Of a stretch of DNA of 64,000 nucleotides, positions 46,443 through 55,032 are shown piece after piece. The notes under the pieces are model-generated. The model had not been told where the DNA came from. It saw nothing but the letters and a program-made list of their open reading frames with translations, and ran no database searches. The stretch is from Erwinia rhapontici (lineage in GTDB: Bacteria > Pseudomonadota > Gammaproteobacteria > Enterobacterales > Enterobacteriaceae): NCBI RefSeq assembly GCF_012271765.1, contig NZ_VRKO01000010.1:132884-196883 (forward strand). Reading direction: 5' to 3'. Position 1 is the stretch's first letter. Each line of letters opens with the position of its first letter. The translations under genes and the position numbers were made by a program.

Positions 46443-48728
46443 TTAGATCTTGCAGGCACCGCTTTCACAGCCATCATCCTGAATCGATGGTGCCAGGTCT
46501 TCCTGGGTATCTTCTGCACCGTCACGCGTGTTCTGATAGTAAAGCGTTTTCACGCCAAACTTATAGGCCGTCAGCAGGTCTTTCAGCAACTGCTTCATTG
46601 GCACCTTACCGTTGGCAAAGCGCGTTGGATCGTAGTTGGTATTCGACGAAATCGCCTGGTCGATAAATTTCTGCATCAGGCCGACCAGTTGCAGATAGCC
46701 ATCATTGTTTGGCATATCCCACAGCAGCTCGTAGCTGTCTTTCAGACGTTCGTACTCCGGGACCACCTGGCGCAGGATACCGTCTTTTGATGCTTTAATA
46801 CTGATATGGCCGCGCGGTGGTTCAATCCCGTTGGTGGCGTTAGAAATCTGCGAAGAGGTTTCTGACGGCATCAGCGCAGACAGCGTGGAGTTACGCAGGC
46901 CGTGCGTTTTCACGGATTCACGCAGTGCTTCCCAGTCGAGCAGCAGCGGTGTGTTACAAATCGCATCCAAATCTTTCTTATAGGTGTCGATTGGCATAAT
47001 ACCCTGAGAATACGTGGTTTCATTGAACCACGGGCAGGCACCCTGTTCGATGGCCAGATCGTTGGACGCTTTCAGCAGCCAGTACTGAATAGCTTCAAAG
47101 GTCTGGTGCGTCAGGACGTTGGCGCTGCCATCGGAGTAGCGTACGCCATTTTTAGCCAGATAGTAGGCGTAGTTGATCACACCAATACCCAGCGTACGAC
47201 GCCCCATTGCACCGCGTTTGGCGGCCGGGATGGGGTAATCCTGATAATCGAGCAGGGCGTCCAGCGCGCGAACTGCCAGCGTGGCCAGCTCTTGCAGGTC
47301 ATCCAGACTTTCAATCGCGCCCAGGTTGAATGCGGAGAGCGTACACAGCGCAATTTCGCCGTTTTCGTCGTTCACATCCAGCAGCGGTTTGGTTGGTAAC
47401 GCAATTTCCAGGCACAGGTTGGACTGGCGAACAGGTGCGATAGCCGGATCGAACGGGCTGTGAGTATTACAGTGGTCGACGTTCTGGATGTAGATACGGC
47501 CGGTAGAAGCACGTTCCTGCATCATCAGTGAGAACAACTCTACCGCTTTGATACGCTGCTTGCGGATACTGTCGTCTTGCTCGTATTTGGTGTACAGGCG
47601 CTCGAACTCGTCCTGATTCGCAAAGAAAGCATCGTACAGGCCCGGCACGTCAGACGGGCTGAACAGGGTGATATCTTCGCCCTTCAGCAGGCGCTGATAC
47701 ATCAGTTTGTTGATCTGAACACCGTAGTCCATATGGCGCACGCGGTTGCCTTCAACACCACGGTTGTTTTTCAGTACCAGCAGACTTTCGACTTCCAGAT
47801 GCCACATCGGGTAGAACAGCGTGGCTGCCCCGCCGCGAACGCCGCCCTGAGAGCAGGACTTCACTGCAGTCTGGAAATGCTTATAGAACGGGATACAGCC
47901 GGTGTGGAAGGCTTCACCGCCACGGATCGGGCTACCCAGCGCACGAATGCGGCCCGCATTGATACCAATCCCGGCGCGCTGAGAAACATATTTCACAATG
48001 GCGCTGGAAGTGGCGTTGATAGAGTCCAGGCTGTCACCACATTCGATCAGCACGCAAGAGCTGAACTGGCGCGTAGGCGTACGCACGCCAGACATGATTG
48101 GCGTTGGCAGTGAGATCTTAAAGGTGGAGATCGCATCATAAAAACGCTTCACGTAGTCCAGACGCGTCTCGCGCGGGTAGCCGGAGAACAGGCAGGCCGC
48201 GACCAGAATGTACAGGAACTGGGCGCTTTCATAGATCTCACCACTCACGCGGTTTTGCACCAGATACTTGCCTTCCAGCTGCTTCACGGCAGCGTAGGAG
48301 AAGTTCATATCACGCCAGTGGTCAATAAAGCCGTCCATCAGCTCAAACTCTTCCGCACTGTAGTCTTCCAGCAGGTGATGGTCATATTTGCCCATCTCTA
48401 CCATGCGGGTGACCTGGTCAATCAGCTTTGGCGGCTCGAACTGGCCGTAGGCTTTTTTGCGCAGGTGGAAGATGGCCAGACGGGCAGCCATGTACTGATA
48501 GTCAGGGGCATCTTTAGAAATCAGATCAGCAGCAGACTTAATGACAGTTTCATGGATATCAGAAGTGCGGATACCTTCGTAGAACTGGATGTGGGATCGC
48601 AGTTCAACCTGAGAGACGGAGACGTTTTGCAGTCCTTCGGCAGCCCAGTCGAGAACACGGTGGATTTTATCGAGATCGATACGCTCGGTGCGGCCATCGC
48701 GTTTGGTTACAAGCAGACTCTGATTCAT
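46443..48728 (-). CDS. nrdA: Ribonucleoside-diphosphate reductase 1 subunit alpha
   Basis: Catalytic subunit of aerobic class Ia ribonucleotide reductase. 761 residues as in E. coli. The N-terminal ATP cone (LLVTKRDGRTERIDLDKIHR) gives dATP feedback. Redox and radical residues are visible in SSCVLIECGDS (first Cys), NLCLEIALPTK (thiyl Cys with Asn and Glu) and EIALCTLSAFNLG (second Cys). The mobile C-terminal redox pair is in CESGACKI. Upstream, two DnaA boxes and paired NrdR-like boxes match the known control of nrdAB in E. coli. Confidence 0.98.
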   Translation of the reverse strand: MNQSLLVTKRDGRTERIDLDKIHRVLDWAAEGLQNVSVSQVELRSHIQFYEGIRTSDIHETVIKSAADLISKDAPDYQYMAARLAIFHLRKKAYGQFEPPKLIDQVTRMVEMGKYDHHLLEDYSAEEFELMDGFIDHWRDMNFSYAAVKQLEGKYLVQNRVSGEIYESAQFLYILVAACLFSGYPRETRLDYVKRFYDAISTFKISLPTPIMSGVRTPTRQFSSCVLIECGDSLDSINATSSAIVKYVSQRAGIGINAGRIRALGSPIRGGEAFHTGCIPFYKHFQTAVKSCSQGGVRGGAATLFYPMWHLEVESLLVLKNNRGVEGNRVRHMDYGVQINKLMYQRLLKGEDITLFSPSDVPGLYDAFFANQDEFERLYTKYEQDDSIRKQRIKAVELFSLMMQERASTGRIYIQNVDHCNTHSPFDPAIAPVRQSNLCLEIALPTKPLLDVNDENGEIALCTLSAFNLGAIESLDDLQELATLAVRALDALLDYQDYPIPAAKRGAMGRRTLGIGVINYAYYLAKNGVRYSDGSANVLTHQTFEAIQYWLLKASNDLAIEQGACPWFNETTYSQGIMPIDTYKKDLDAICNTPLLLDWEALRESVKTHGLRNSTLSALMPSETSSQISNATNGIEPPRGHISIKASKDGILRQVVPEYERLKDSYELLWDMPNNDGYLQLVGLMQKFIDQAISSNTNYDPTRFANGKVPMKQLLKDLLTAYKFGVKTLYYQNTRDGAEDTQEDLAPSIQDDGCESGACKI

Positions 48729-48766
48729 GTCGCGTTTTACCTGTCCTTAACAAATAGTCCCCACGT

Positions 48767-48806
48767 TTATACACAGATTTCTCATTGTGAGTAACTCTGT
48801 GGATAA
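48767..48806. promoter_or_regulatory. Two DnaA boxes upstream of nrdA
   Basis: TTATACACA at 48767-48775 and TTATCCACA (minus strand, 48798-48806) both match TTWTNCACA, the second perfectly to the strong box. E. coli nrdAB is DnaA-regulated, linking dNTP supply to replication; position here, 39-78 bp before the nrdA start, agrees. Confidence 0.7.
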
Positions 48807-48854
48807 ACACTACATATAGGGGGTGGAAGAAACCTTGATAACAATATGGTGAGT
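48807..48854. promoter_or_regulatory. Paired NrdR-like boxes upstream of nrdA
   Basis: Box 1 (48807-48822, ACACTACATATAGGGG) matches the NrdR consensus acaCwAtATaTwGtgt at 13 of 16 positions; box 2 (48839-48854) matches at 11 of 16. They are 32 bp apart, about three helix turns, the spacing typical of NrdR pairs. Box 1 abuts a DnaA box. Confidence 0.6.
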
Positions 48855-49190
48855 ATTCTAGTAATTTCCGCGTGCTTAACAAGGCTTGATTTTCGCGGCA
48901 AACTCCGGTTCTAGGGCTGGTATTTTTCCTAAGTCCACGTTTCTCAAGGCCCTGGGTCAATGTCAATGGGTTGAGATTTTTTTTAGAATCTTGATCGAGC
49001 GCGGGTTTCTTGTTCAGGTTAAAAAATTCGAGCTTTGGGGCGCTGAAAAAGTACGCACAATAAGACGCCTCACGGGCACAAATGGCGTGATGCGGTGAGA
49101 TTAACCTGATCTTGATGACAGGGATAAGACGAAAACGATCTTATCTCGCGTCAGGCACTAAGATGGACTTATATATCGCACGTATATCGC

Positions 49191-49214
49191 ACGGGCGGAT
49201 CGGCATCCGCCCGT
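49191..49214 (-). terminator. Hairpin after ubiG
   Basis: A 10-bp stem (ACGGGCGGAT / ATCCGCCCGT) with a 4-base loop, just beyond the ubiG stop. No U-run follows on the minus strand, so it may protect the mRNA end rather than terminate. Confidence 0.5.
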
Positions 49215-49220
49215 ATAGCG

Positions 49221-49955
49221 TCACGACGCGTCGATGGCGCTGTGCGTATGCACCATATAGTTCACGTCAACGCCCGGAGCCAGTTTGAAGTGGTTGGTGA
49301 TCGGGTTGTAGTGCAGGCCAATAATATGGCGTTCGCGCAGGGGAGTTTCATCGACCCAGTTCAGCAGTTCAGCCGGACGGATAAACTTTTTGATGTCGTG
49401 TGTGCCGCGCGGCACCATACGTAATACGTATTCTGCGCCGATGATCGCCATCAGCCAGGATTTGCTATTGCGGTTAAGGGTTGAGAAGAACACTTCGCCA
49501 CCCGGTTTCACCAGCCGGGCGCAGGCATGGACCACGGAACGTGGATCGGGCACGTGCTCCAGCATCTCCATGCATGTCACCACATCGTACTGTCCGGCGA
49601 ACTGCTCAGCGTGCTCTTCCACGGTCTGCTGGACGTAATCAATGGCTACGCCGCTTTCCAGTGCATGTAGACGGGCAACCTGCAACGGTTCCGCTCCCAT
49701 ATCCAGCCCGGTGACGTTCGCACCTTCACGCGCCATGCTCTCGGCGAGAATACCGCCGCCGCAGCCAACATCCAGCACCTTCTTGCCAAACAGGCCGTCA
49801 GCGTGTTGGGCAATCCAGCCAAGGCGCAGCGGATTAATCCGGTGCAAAGGCTTAAATTCGCCTTCTAAATCCCACCAGCGTGAAGCAACTGCTTCAAATT
49901 TAGCGATTTCACCGTGATCAACGTTCTGCGTACCCGCGTTTTGTTCTGATTTCAT
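49221..49955 (-). CDS. ubiG: Ubiquinone O-methyltransferase UbiG
   Basis: SAM-dependent methyltransferase for both O-methylations in ubiquinone synthesis. 244 residues (E. coli 240). Landmarks: [23 protein letters not shown] motif [31 protein letters not shown] and [22 protein letters not shown] 49955 matches the family start zone; upstream in-frame codons are not conserved. Divergent from gyrA, 191 bp apart. Confidence 0.96.
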   Translation of the reverse strand: MKSEQNAGTQNVDHGEIAKFEAVASRWWDLEGEFKPLHRINPLRLGWIAQHADGLFGKKVLDVGCGGGILAESMAREGANVTGLDMGAEPLQVARLHALESGVAIDYVQQTVEEHAEQFAGQYDVVTCMEMLEHVPDPRSVVHACARLVKPGGEVFFSTLNRNSKSWLMAIIGAEYVLRMVPRGTHDIKKFIRPAELLNWVDETPLRERHIIGLHYNPITNHFKLAPGVDVNYMVHTHSAIDAS

Positions 49956-50146
49956 TGGGTTATTACTCCAGCCAAAGTTTGCCCCATTATACATGTTTAC
50001 GCGTTGCGATGGGCAGGGGCGCGGGCCGGAGAGGGACAGAATGCAATAAAGCGGCCAAAGCAACGCTTTCCATTCAACACATGGCTGCTTTGTGATATAC
50101 TTTCGCACCTTTGAATCCGGGAATAATACAGAAGGAAAGCGCCTCC

Positions 50147-52783
50147 ATGAGCGACCTGGCCCGCGAAATTACACCGGTCAATATCGAAGAAGAGTTAAAG
50201 AACTCCTATCTGGATTATGCAATGTCGGTCATCGTTGGCCGTGCGCTGCCAGATGTCCGTGATGGCCTGAAGCCGGTTCACCGCCGCGTGCTTTACGCTA
50301 TGAACGTCCTCGGTAACGACTGGAACAAAGCTTATAAAAAATCCGCCCGTGTCGTCGGTGACGTCATCGGTAAATATCACCCTCATGGCGACACTGCCGT
50401 GTATGACACCATCGTGCGTATGGCGCAGCCGTTCTCGCTGCGTTACATGCTGGTGGACGGTCAGGGCAACTTCGGCTCCGTAGACGGCGACTCCGCTGCT
50501 GCGATGCGTTATACCGAAGTTCGCATGTCCAAAATCGCTCACGAACTGTTGGCGGATCTGGAAAAAGACACCGTTGACTTTGTGCCTAACTACGATGGCA
50601 CCGAGCAGATCCCGGAAGTGATGCCGACCCGCGTTCCCAACCTGCTGGTTAACGGTTCCTCAGGGATTGCCGTCGGGATGGCCACGAACATTCCTCCACA
50701 TAACCTGACCGAAGTGATCAACGGCTGCCTGGCCTATATCGACGACGAAAACATTACCGTCGAAGGGCTGATGGAACACATCCCAGGCCCGGACTTCCCG
50801 ACCGCCGCTATCATCAATGGCCGCCGTGGCATTGAAGAAGCTTATCGCACTGGCCGTGGAAAAATTTACATCCGCGCCCGTGGCGAAGTGGAAGTGGATG
50901 CGAAGACCGGCCGTGAAACCATCATCGTGCATGAAATTCCGTATCAGGTGAACAAAGCGCGCCTGATTGAGAAAATTGCCGAGCTGGTAAAAGAAAAACG
51001 TCTGGAAGGCATCAGCGCCCTGCGCGATGAGTCTGACAAAGACGGTATGCGCATCGTGATCGAAGTGAAGCGCGATGCGGTTGGCGAAGTGGTTCTGAAC
51101 AATCTGTATTCACTGACTCAGCTTCAGACTTCTTTCGGCATCAACATGGTGGCACTGCACCAGGGCCAGCCAAAGATTATGCCGCTGAAGGATATTCTTG
51201 AAGCCTTCGTGCGTCACCGTCGTGAAGTGATTACCCGCCGTACCATTTTCGAACTGCGTAAAGCGCGTGACCGTGCTCATATCCTTGAAGCACTGGCCGT
51301 AGCGCTGGCGAACATCGATCCGATTATTGAGCTGATTCGCCGCGCTGCTTCTCCTTCTGAAGCGAAAGCGGGCCTGATTGCGCGTCCATGGGCGCTGGGT
51401 AACGTCTCCGCGATGCTGGAACGTGCCGGTGATAATGCGGCGCGCCCTGAGTGGCTGGAAGATGAGTTCGGTATCCGCGATGGTCAGTACTATCTGACTG
51501 AGCAGCAGGCTCAGGCGATCCTTGATTTACGCCTGCAGAAACTGACCGGACTTGAGCATGAAAAACTGCTCGACGAGTACAAAGAGCTGCTGGAGCAGAT
51601 CGCAGAGCTGTTGCGCATTCTGGGCAGTTCCGAGCGTCTGATGGAAGTGATTCGCGAAGAGCTGGAGCTGATCCGCGATCAGTTCGGCGATGAGCGTCGT
51701 ACCGAAATCACCGCTAACAGCGCCGACATCAACATCGAAGACCTGATCAACCAGGAAGATGTTGTGGTGACCCTGTCGCATCAGGGCTACGTGAAGTATC
51801 AGCCATTGACTGATTACGAAGCGCAGCGCCGTGGTGGTAAAGGTAAATCGGCTGCACGCATTAAAGAAGAAGACTTTATCGACCGCCTGCTGGTGGCCAA
51901 CACCCATGACACCATCCTCTGCTTCTCAAGCCGTGGTCGTCTGTACTGGATGAAGGTTTATCAGCTGCCGGAAGCCAGCCGTGGTGCGCGTGGACGTCCA
52001 ATCGTCAACCTGTTACCGCTGGAAGCCAACGAACGTATCACCGCAATCCTGCCGGTGCGTGAGTATGCAGAAGGCTTTAACATCTTTATGGCGACCGCCA
52101 GCGGTACCGTGAAGAAAACGGCCCTGAAAGAGTTCAGCCGCCCACGCAGCGCCGGTATCATTGCCGTCAACCTGCGTGACGACGACGAACTGATTGGTGT
52201 GTCACTGACCAACGGTAGCGATGAAGCGATGCTGTTCTCTGCCGCCGGTAAAGTGGTGCGCTTCGCAGAAAGCGCTGTTCGTGCGATGGGTCGTACTGCC
52301 TCTGGCGTGCGCGGTATCAAACTGGCAGAAGGCGATCGCGTGGTGTCACTGATTGTACCGCGTGACGATGGTGCCATCCTGACCGTGACACAGAACGGTT
52401 ATGGTAAGCGTACGGCGAACACCGAGTATCCAACCAAGTCGCGTGCGACGCAGGGTGTGATCTCGATTAAAGTGACCGAACGTAATGGACCGGTTATTGG
52501 TGCGGTACAGGTTGTCGACAGCGATCAGATTATGATGATCACCGATGCCGGTACGCTGGTGCGTACCCGCGTGTCTGAAGTGAGCGTAGTAGGGCGTAAC
52601 ACCCAGGGTGTTATCCTTATTCGTACCGCTGAAGATGAAAACGTGGTGGGTCTGCAACGTGTGGCCGAACCGGTAGCAGAAGATGAACTTGATGCTATCG
52701 ACGGCAGCGTCGCGGAAGGGGATGACGATATTGCCCCGGAAGTGGAAAGCGACGACGATGCACCTGAGGCCGATGACGAGTAA
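50147..52783 (+). CDS. gyrA: DNA gyrase subunit A
   Basis: Breakage-rejoining subunit of DNA gyrase. 878 residues (E. coli 875). The N-terminal topoisomerase IV-like domain has the active-site tyrosine in [10 protein letters not shown], the quinolone-determining stretch [13 protein letters not shown] with Thr83 and Asp87, the coiled-coil arm and the C-terminal pinwheel with the GyrA box QRRGGKG. The acidic tail has the family's DDD/E runs. Thr83 replaces the E. coli Ser83. ATG 50147 ([10 protein letters not shown]) matches E. coli. A terminator follows. Confidence 0.98.
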   Translation: MSDLAREITPVNIEEELKNSYLDYAMSVIVGRALPDVRDGLKPVHRRVLYAMNVLGNDWNKAYKKSARVVGDVIGKYHPHGDTAVYDTIVRMAQPFSLRYMLVDGQGNFGSVDGDSAAAMRYTEVRMSKIAHELLADLEKDTVDFVPNYDGTEQIPEVMPTRVPNLLVNGSSGIAVGMATNIPPHNLTEVINGCLAYIDDENITVEGLMEHIPGPDFPTAAIINGRRGIEEAYRTGRGKIYIRARGEVEVDAKTGRETIIVHEIPYQVNKARLIEKIAELVKEKRLEGISALRDESDKDGMRIVIEVKRDAVGEVVLNNLYSLTQLQTSFGINMVALHQGQPKIMPLKDILEAFVRHRREVITRRTIFELRKARDRAHILEALAVALANIDPIIELIRRAASPSEAKAGLIARPWALGNVSAMLERAGDNAARPEWLEDEFGIRDGQYYLTEQQAQAILDLRLQKLTGLEHEKLLDEYKELLEQIAELLRILGSSERLMEVIREELELIRDQFGDERRTEITANSADINIEDLINQEDVVVTLSHQGYVKYQPLTDYEAQRRGGKGKSAARIKEEDFIDRLLVANTHDTILCFSSRGRLYWMKVYQLPEASRGARGRPIVNLLPLEANERITAILPVREYAEGFNIFMATASGTVKKTALKEFSRPRSAGIIAVNLRDDDELIGVSLTNGSDEAMLFSAAGKVVRFAESAVRAMGRTASGVRGIKLAEGDRVVSLIVPRDDGAILTVTQNGYGKRTANTEYPTKSRATQGVISIKVTERNGPVIGAVQVVDSDQIMMITDAGTLVRTRVSEVSVVGRNTQGVILIRTAEDENVVGLQRVAEPVAEDELDAIDGSVAEGDDDIAPEVESDDDAPEADDE

Positions 52784-52801
52784 TCGTTAAGGGTCTGATA
52801 A

Positions 52802-52834
52802 AAAAGCCGGTTCACTCTGAACCGGCTTTTTTTT
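52802..52834 (+). terminator. Rho-independent terminator after gyrA
   Basis: The stem AGCCGGTTCA / TGAACCGGCT with a 3-base loop is flanked by A- and T-runs, so it can terminate in both directions (gyrA and the convergent hydrolase gene). Confidence 0.92.
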
Positions 52835-52850
52835 ACCTGAAAAACAGAAC

Positions 52851-53873
52851 TTACTTAGCGGGCCGGGGCGCGAGAAAACCGTGGTGTTGCATAAACTGGC
52901 CGACGTCGGCCAGGGTTTTCTGGTGGATCACTTCCCGTTGCGCCGTTGGGGTTTCACAAATAAATGCCTCCCCTTCCTCTGCCAGAATCGCGGCGGCATT
53001 GGGCTGGCAGAGCGGTAGAAAGTCAAAGTGCCCGGCATCAGGCACGGTTATCAGCGGTAATTTAAGACGATCCACACCGAGATTCATCTTTCCGGTGGCA
53101 CGAATAAAATAGTCTGCGGCGATGGTCAGCAACGGGATCTTGATGGTATCCAGACTGCTGCGGGTCAGTACGTAGCTCATGCCGGGGTCGAGGGCTATGA
53201 CCCACTTCACCCTCGGATCGCGATAGCTGGCCGCCAGGCGCTGGTCGTCCGTGTTTTCCAGTCTGACGCCATCACGATAGTAAAACTGACAGTCTGGCAT
53301 CTGTGGCATTCTCTGGCAGTAGTGGCTCATCTGCTGGCGGTTGGTGCGGGCACCGGCCAGCGCCAGCACGCTGTATCCGCCTTTAGAATGACCTATCGCG
53401 CCGATTTTTTCTGCATCGATGGTCTGCTGCCAGCGTGGAGCCTGAAGATAGTGGGTGAGCATAAAAGAGAGATCGGTTATCTGAAGGGTCAGATCGGTTT
53501 TTGGACTGGAATCTCCGGTGGTACTGCCGGGGTGGCTGGCGGCAATAACGATGGCACCGCGCGCTGCCAGAGGAACGGCCAGCCAGGCGAGACTGGCGTT
53601 ATTACCGCCGCTGCCGTGGCTCAACACAATCAGCGGGAAACGGCCTGTTGCCAGCGGCGCATTCACGATAGCCGAGAACCCCGAAAAAACGCCATTCTCT
53701 GCCTGTCGCTGAGGGACTTGCTCGCTATGGCTGGGATAAAAAATACGCACATTCAGCGTGCGTGCGCGCTGGCTATCAACGATCGTTTCCTGCTGGCTGC
53801 CGACGGAATAGCACCACGCGGGGAGACTCAGTATCCATAGCATTGTGGAAATAATTAAACGCATCATATTCAC
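52851..53873 (-). CDS. Exported alpha/beta hydrolase (dienelactone hydrolase / PAF-acetylhydrolase-like)
   Basis: 340-residue predicted serine hydrolase with an N-terminal signal peptide (LIISTMLWILSLPAWCYS), so likely periplasmic or lipid-associated. It has LIVLSHGSGGNN (oxyanion region), the nucleophile elbow in IGAIGHSKGGYSVLAL, an Asp candidate near TIAADYFIRATG and the His in VPDAGHFDFLPL. These fit predicted dienelactone hydrolase/platelet-activating-factor-acetylhydrolase-like proteins; the substrate is unknown. The GTG at 53873 is the furthest start; ATG 53867 or 53864 are equally plausible, and no clear ribosome site favours one. Divergent from a membrane AraC-type regulator 70 bp away. 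Confidence 0.8.
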   Translation of the reverse strand: MNMMRLIISTMLWILSLPAWCYSVGSQQETIVDSQRARTLNVRIFYPSHSEQVPQRQAENGVFSGFSAIVNAPLATGRFPLIVLSHGSGGNNASLAWLAVPLAARGAIVIAASHPGSTTGDSSPKTDLTLQITDLSFMLTHYLQAPRWQQTIDAEKIGAIGHSKGGYSVLALAGARTNRQQMSHYCQRMPQMPDCQFYYRDGVRLENTDDQRLAASYRDPRVKWVIALDPGMSYVLTRSSLDTIKIPLLTIAADYFIRATGKMNLGVDRLKLPLITVPDAGHFDFLPLCQPNAAAILAEEGEAFICETPTAQREVIHQKTLADVGQFMQHHGFLAPRPAK

Positions 53874-53943
53874 TCGTCGTGTGGAAAAAGACTATTATCA
53901 GGACATTACAGGCGCCTGGCGTCCTCGATCGCGATAGAGTCCT

Positions 53944-54927
53944 ATGCTGATACCGGTTAATTTTTTGCTCAGCCTGGTGTGCGTGTTGCTGTTGGTGCAG
54001 CGCCGATACACCGGACACTTGTTTCAACTGCTGCTGTGGTTGTGTCTGATGCACAGTCTGATTGCCGGGCTGGCTATTATGCTGCCCGGGGAAAAGGTCT
54101 GGCGCGGATTGCAGCCCATCACGGCGGCGGCACTGCCGCTGATGTGCCGTCTGGCGCTGGCACAGGCAACCGGGCAGAGCGTACACGCCTGGCGCAGTGC
54201 GCTGGTGGTCATGTTGATGGTCGCCTGCGTGCTGTGGCTGCCGCAGGGGATTGACTGGCTGCTGCCTGCCATCTGGCTGGGCTGTGCCGGCCTGATGTTG
54301 CTGCGGCTGAAATCGGGCAGCGATGTGTTGCCGGAGGCGGTACTGAGCGAGAGTGATCTGACGCTGCGCGGCTGGCGGCTGCTGGCGCTATTGCTGGTTG
54401 CGGTAGCCTTACTGGATATCACCGTGTCCTGGTTAATGATATTTGCGGCGGCGGAGGGAACCCCGGGACTGTTATTAGCCGGAAATCTGACCATCGCGGC
54501 GGTGATGTCGCTGTTGCTGTTGTTAAGCCGTGTACCTGTTGCACCGCCTGTGATCAAGGTGACGCGGGAGGCCAGTGCAGAGGACCCGGATATTGTGGCC
54601 CGTATTGATGCACTGATGCAGGCCGGGCTGTACCGGGAACCTCAGCTGAACCTTGCGCGACTGGCGCGCAAAGCCGGGATCCCGACGCGGCAGGTATCCG
54701 CGGCGGTGAATGCCCTCTATCAGCAAAGCGTGTCTCAGTATGTGAATGGCTGGCGTATCCGCGAGGCGGGGGAGCGTCTGGCGGGCAGCCAGCAGACGGT
54801 GATTGAAGTGATGGAGAGCGTCGGTTTCCAGACCAAATCCAACTTTAATCGCGAGTTTCGCCGCATCACGGGTAAAACCCCATCTGAGTGGCGCAAAGAT
54901 GCCTGGGAACAGGCTGAAAATCACTGA
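53944..54927 (+). CDS. Membrane-embedded AraC-type transcriptional regulator
   Basis: 327 residues. Residues 1-200 are hydrophobic with about six or seven predicted transmembrane segments (for example LLSLVCVLLLVQR, ALVVMLMVACVLWL, LLALLLVAVALLDITVSWLMIF, LTIAAVMSLLLLLSR), and residues about 220-320 are an AraC-type double helix-turn-helix (LARLARKAGIPTRQVSAAVN; VIEVMESVGFQTKSNFNREFRRITGKTPSEWR). Such proteins sense at the membrane and bind DNA from it. The adjacent divergent hydrolase gene is the natural candidate target. ATG 53944 has no strong ribosome site visible. The signal is unknown. Confidence 0.82.
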   Translation: MLIPVNFLLSLVCVLLLVQRRYTGHLFQLLLWLCLMHSLIAGLAIMLPGEKVWRGLQPITAAALPLMCRLALAQATGQSVHAWRSALVVMLMVACVLWLPQGIDWLLPAIWLGCAGLMLLRLKSGSDVLPEAVLSESDLTLRGWRLLALLLVAVALLDITVSWLMIFAAAEGTPGLLLAGNLTIAAVMSLLLLLSRVPVAPPVIKVTREASAEDPDIVARIDALMQAGLYREPQLNLARLARKAGIPTRQVSAAVNALYQQSVSQYVNGWRIREAGERLAGSQQTVIEVMESVGFQTKSNFNREFRRITGKTPSEWRKDAWEQAENH

Positions 54928-55032
54928 AATAGCGGCCTGCGGGCGTGCTGATAACTGGCTTTTTTACCATGCTGACGCTACTGTATCGGCAATCATTTTC
55001 TTTTGTCCGTTATGGCTGCCAGTGGGTTACGC

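Larger units (their letters stand above)
48729..49220. promoter_or_regulatory. nrdA control region (nrdA-ubiG intergenic)
   Basis: About 490 bp between the minus-strand genes ubiG (upstream) and nrdA. It holds DnaA and NrdR-like sites next to nrdA and a hairpin after ubiG; small inverted (GATAAGA / TCTTATC at 49123-49145) and direct (TATATCGCACG) repeats lie between. No gene is supportable. Confidence 0.65.

Noticed and set aside
50387-50416. GyrA quinolone-resistance mutation
   Set aside because: Thr83 is a natural variant in some enterobacteria and Asp87 is unchanged, so no acquired mutation can be claimed.
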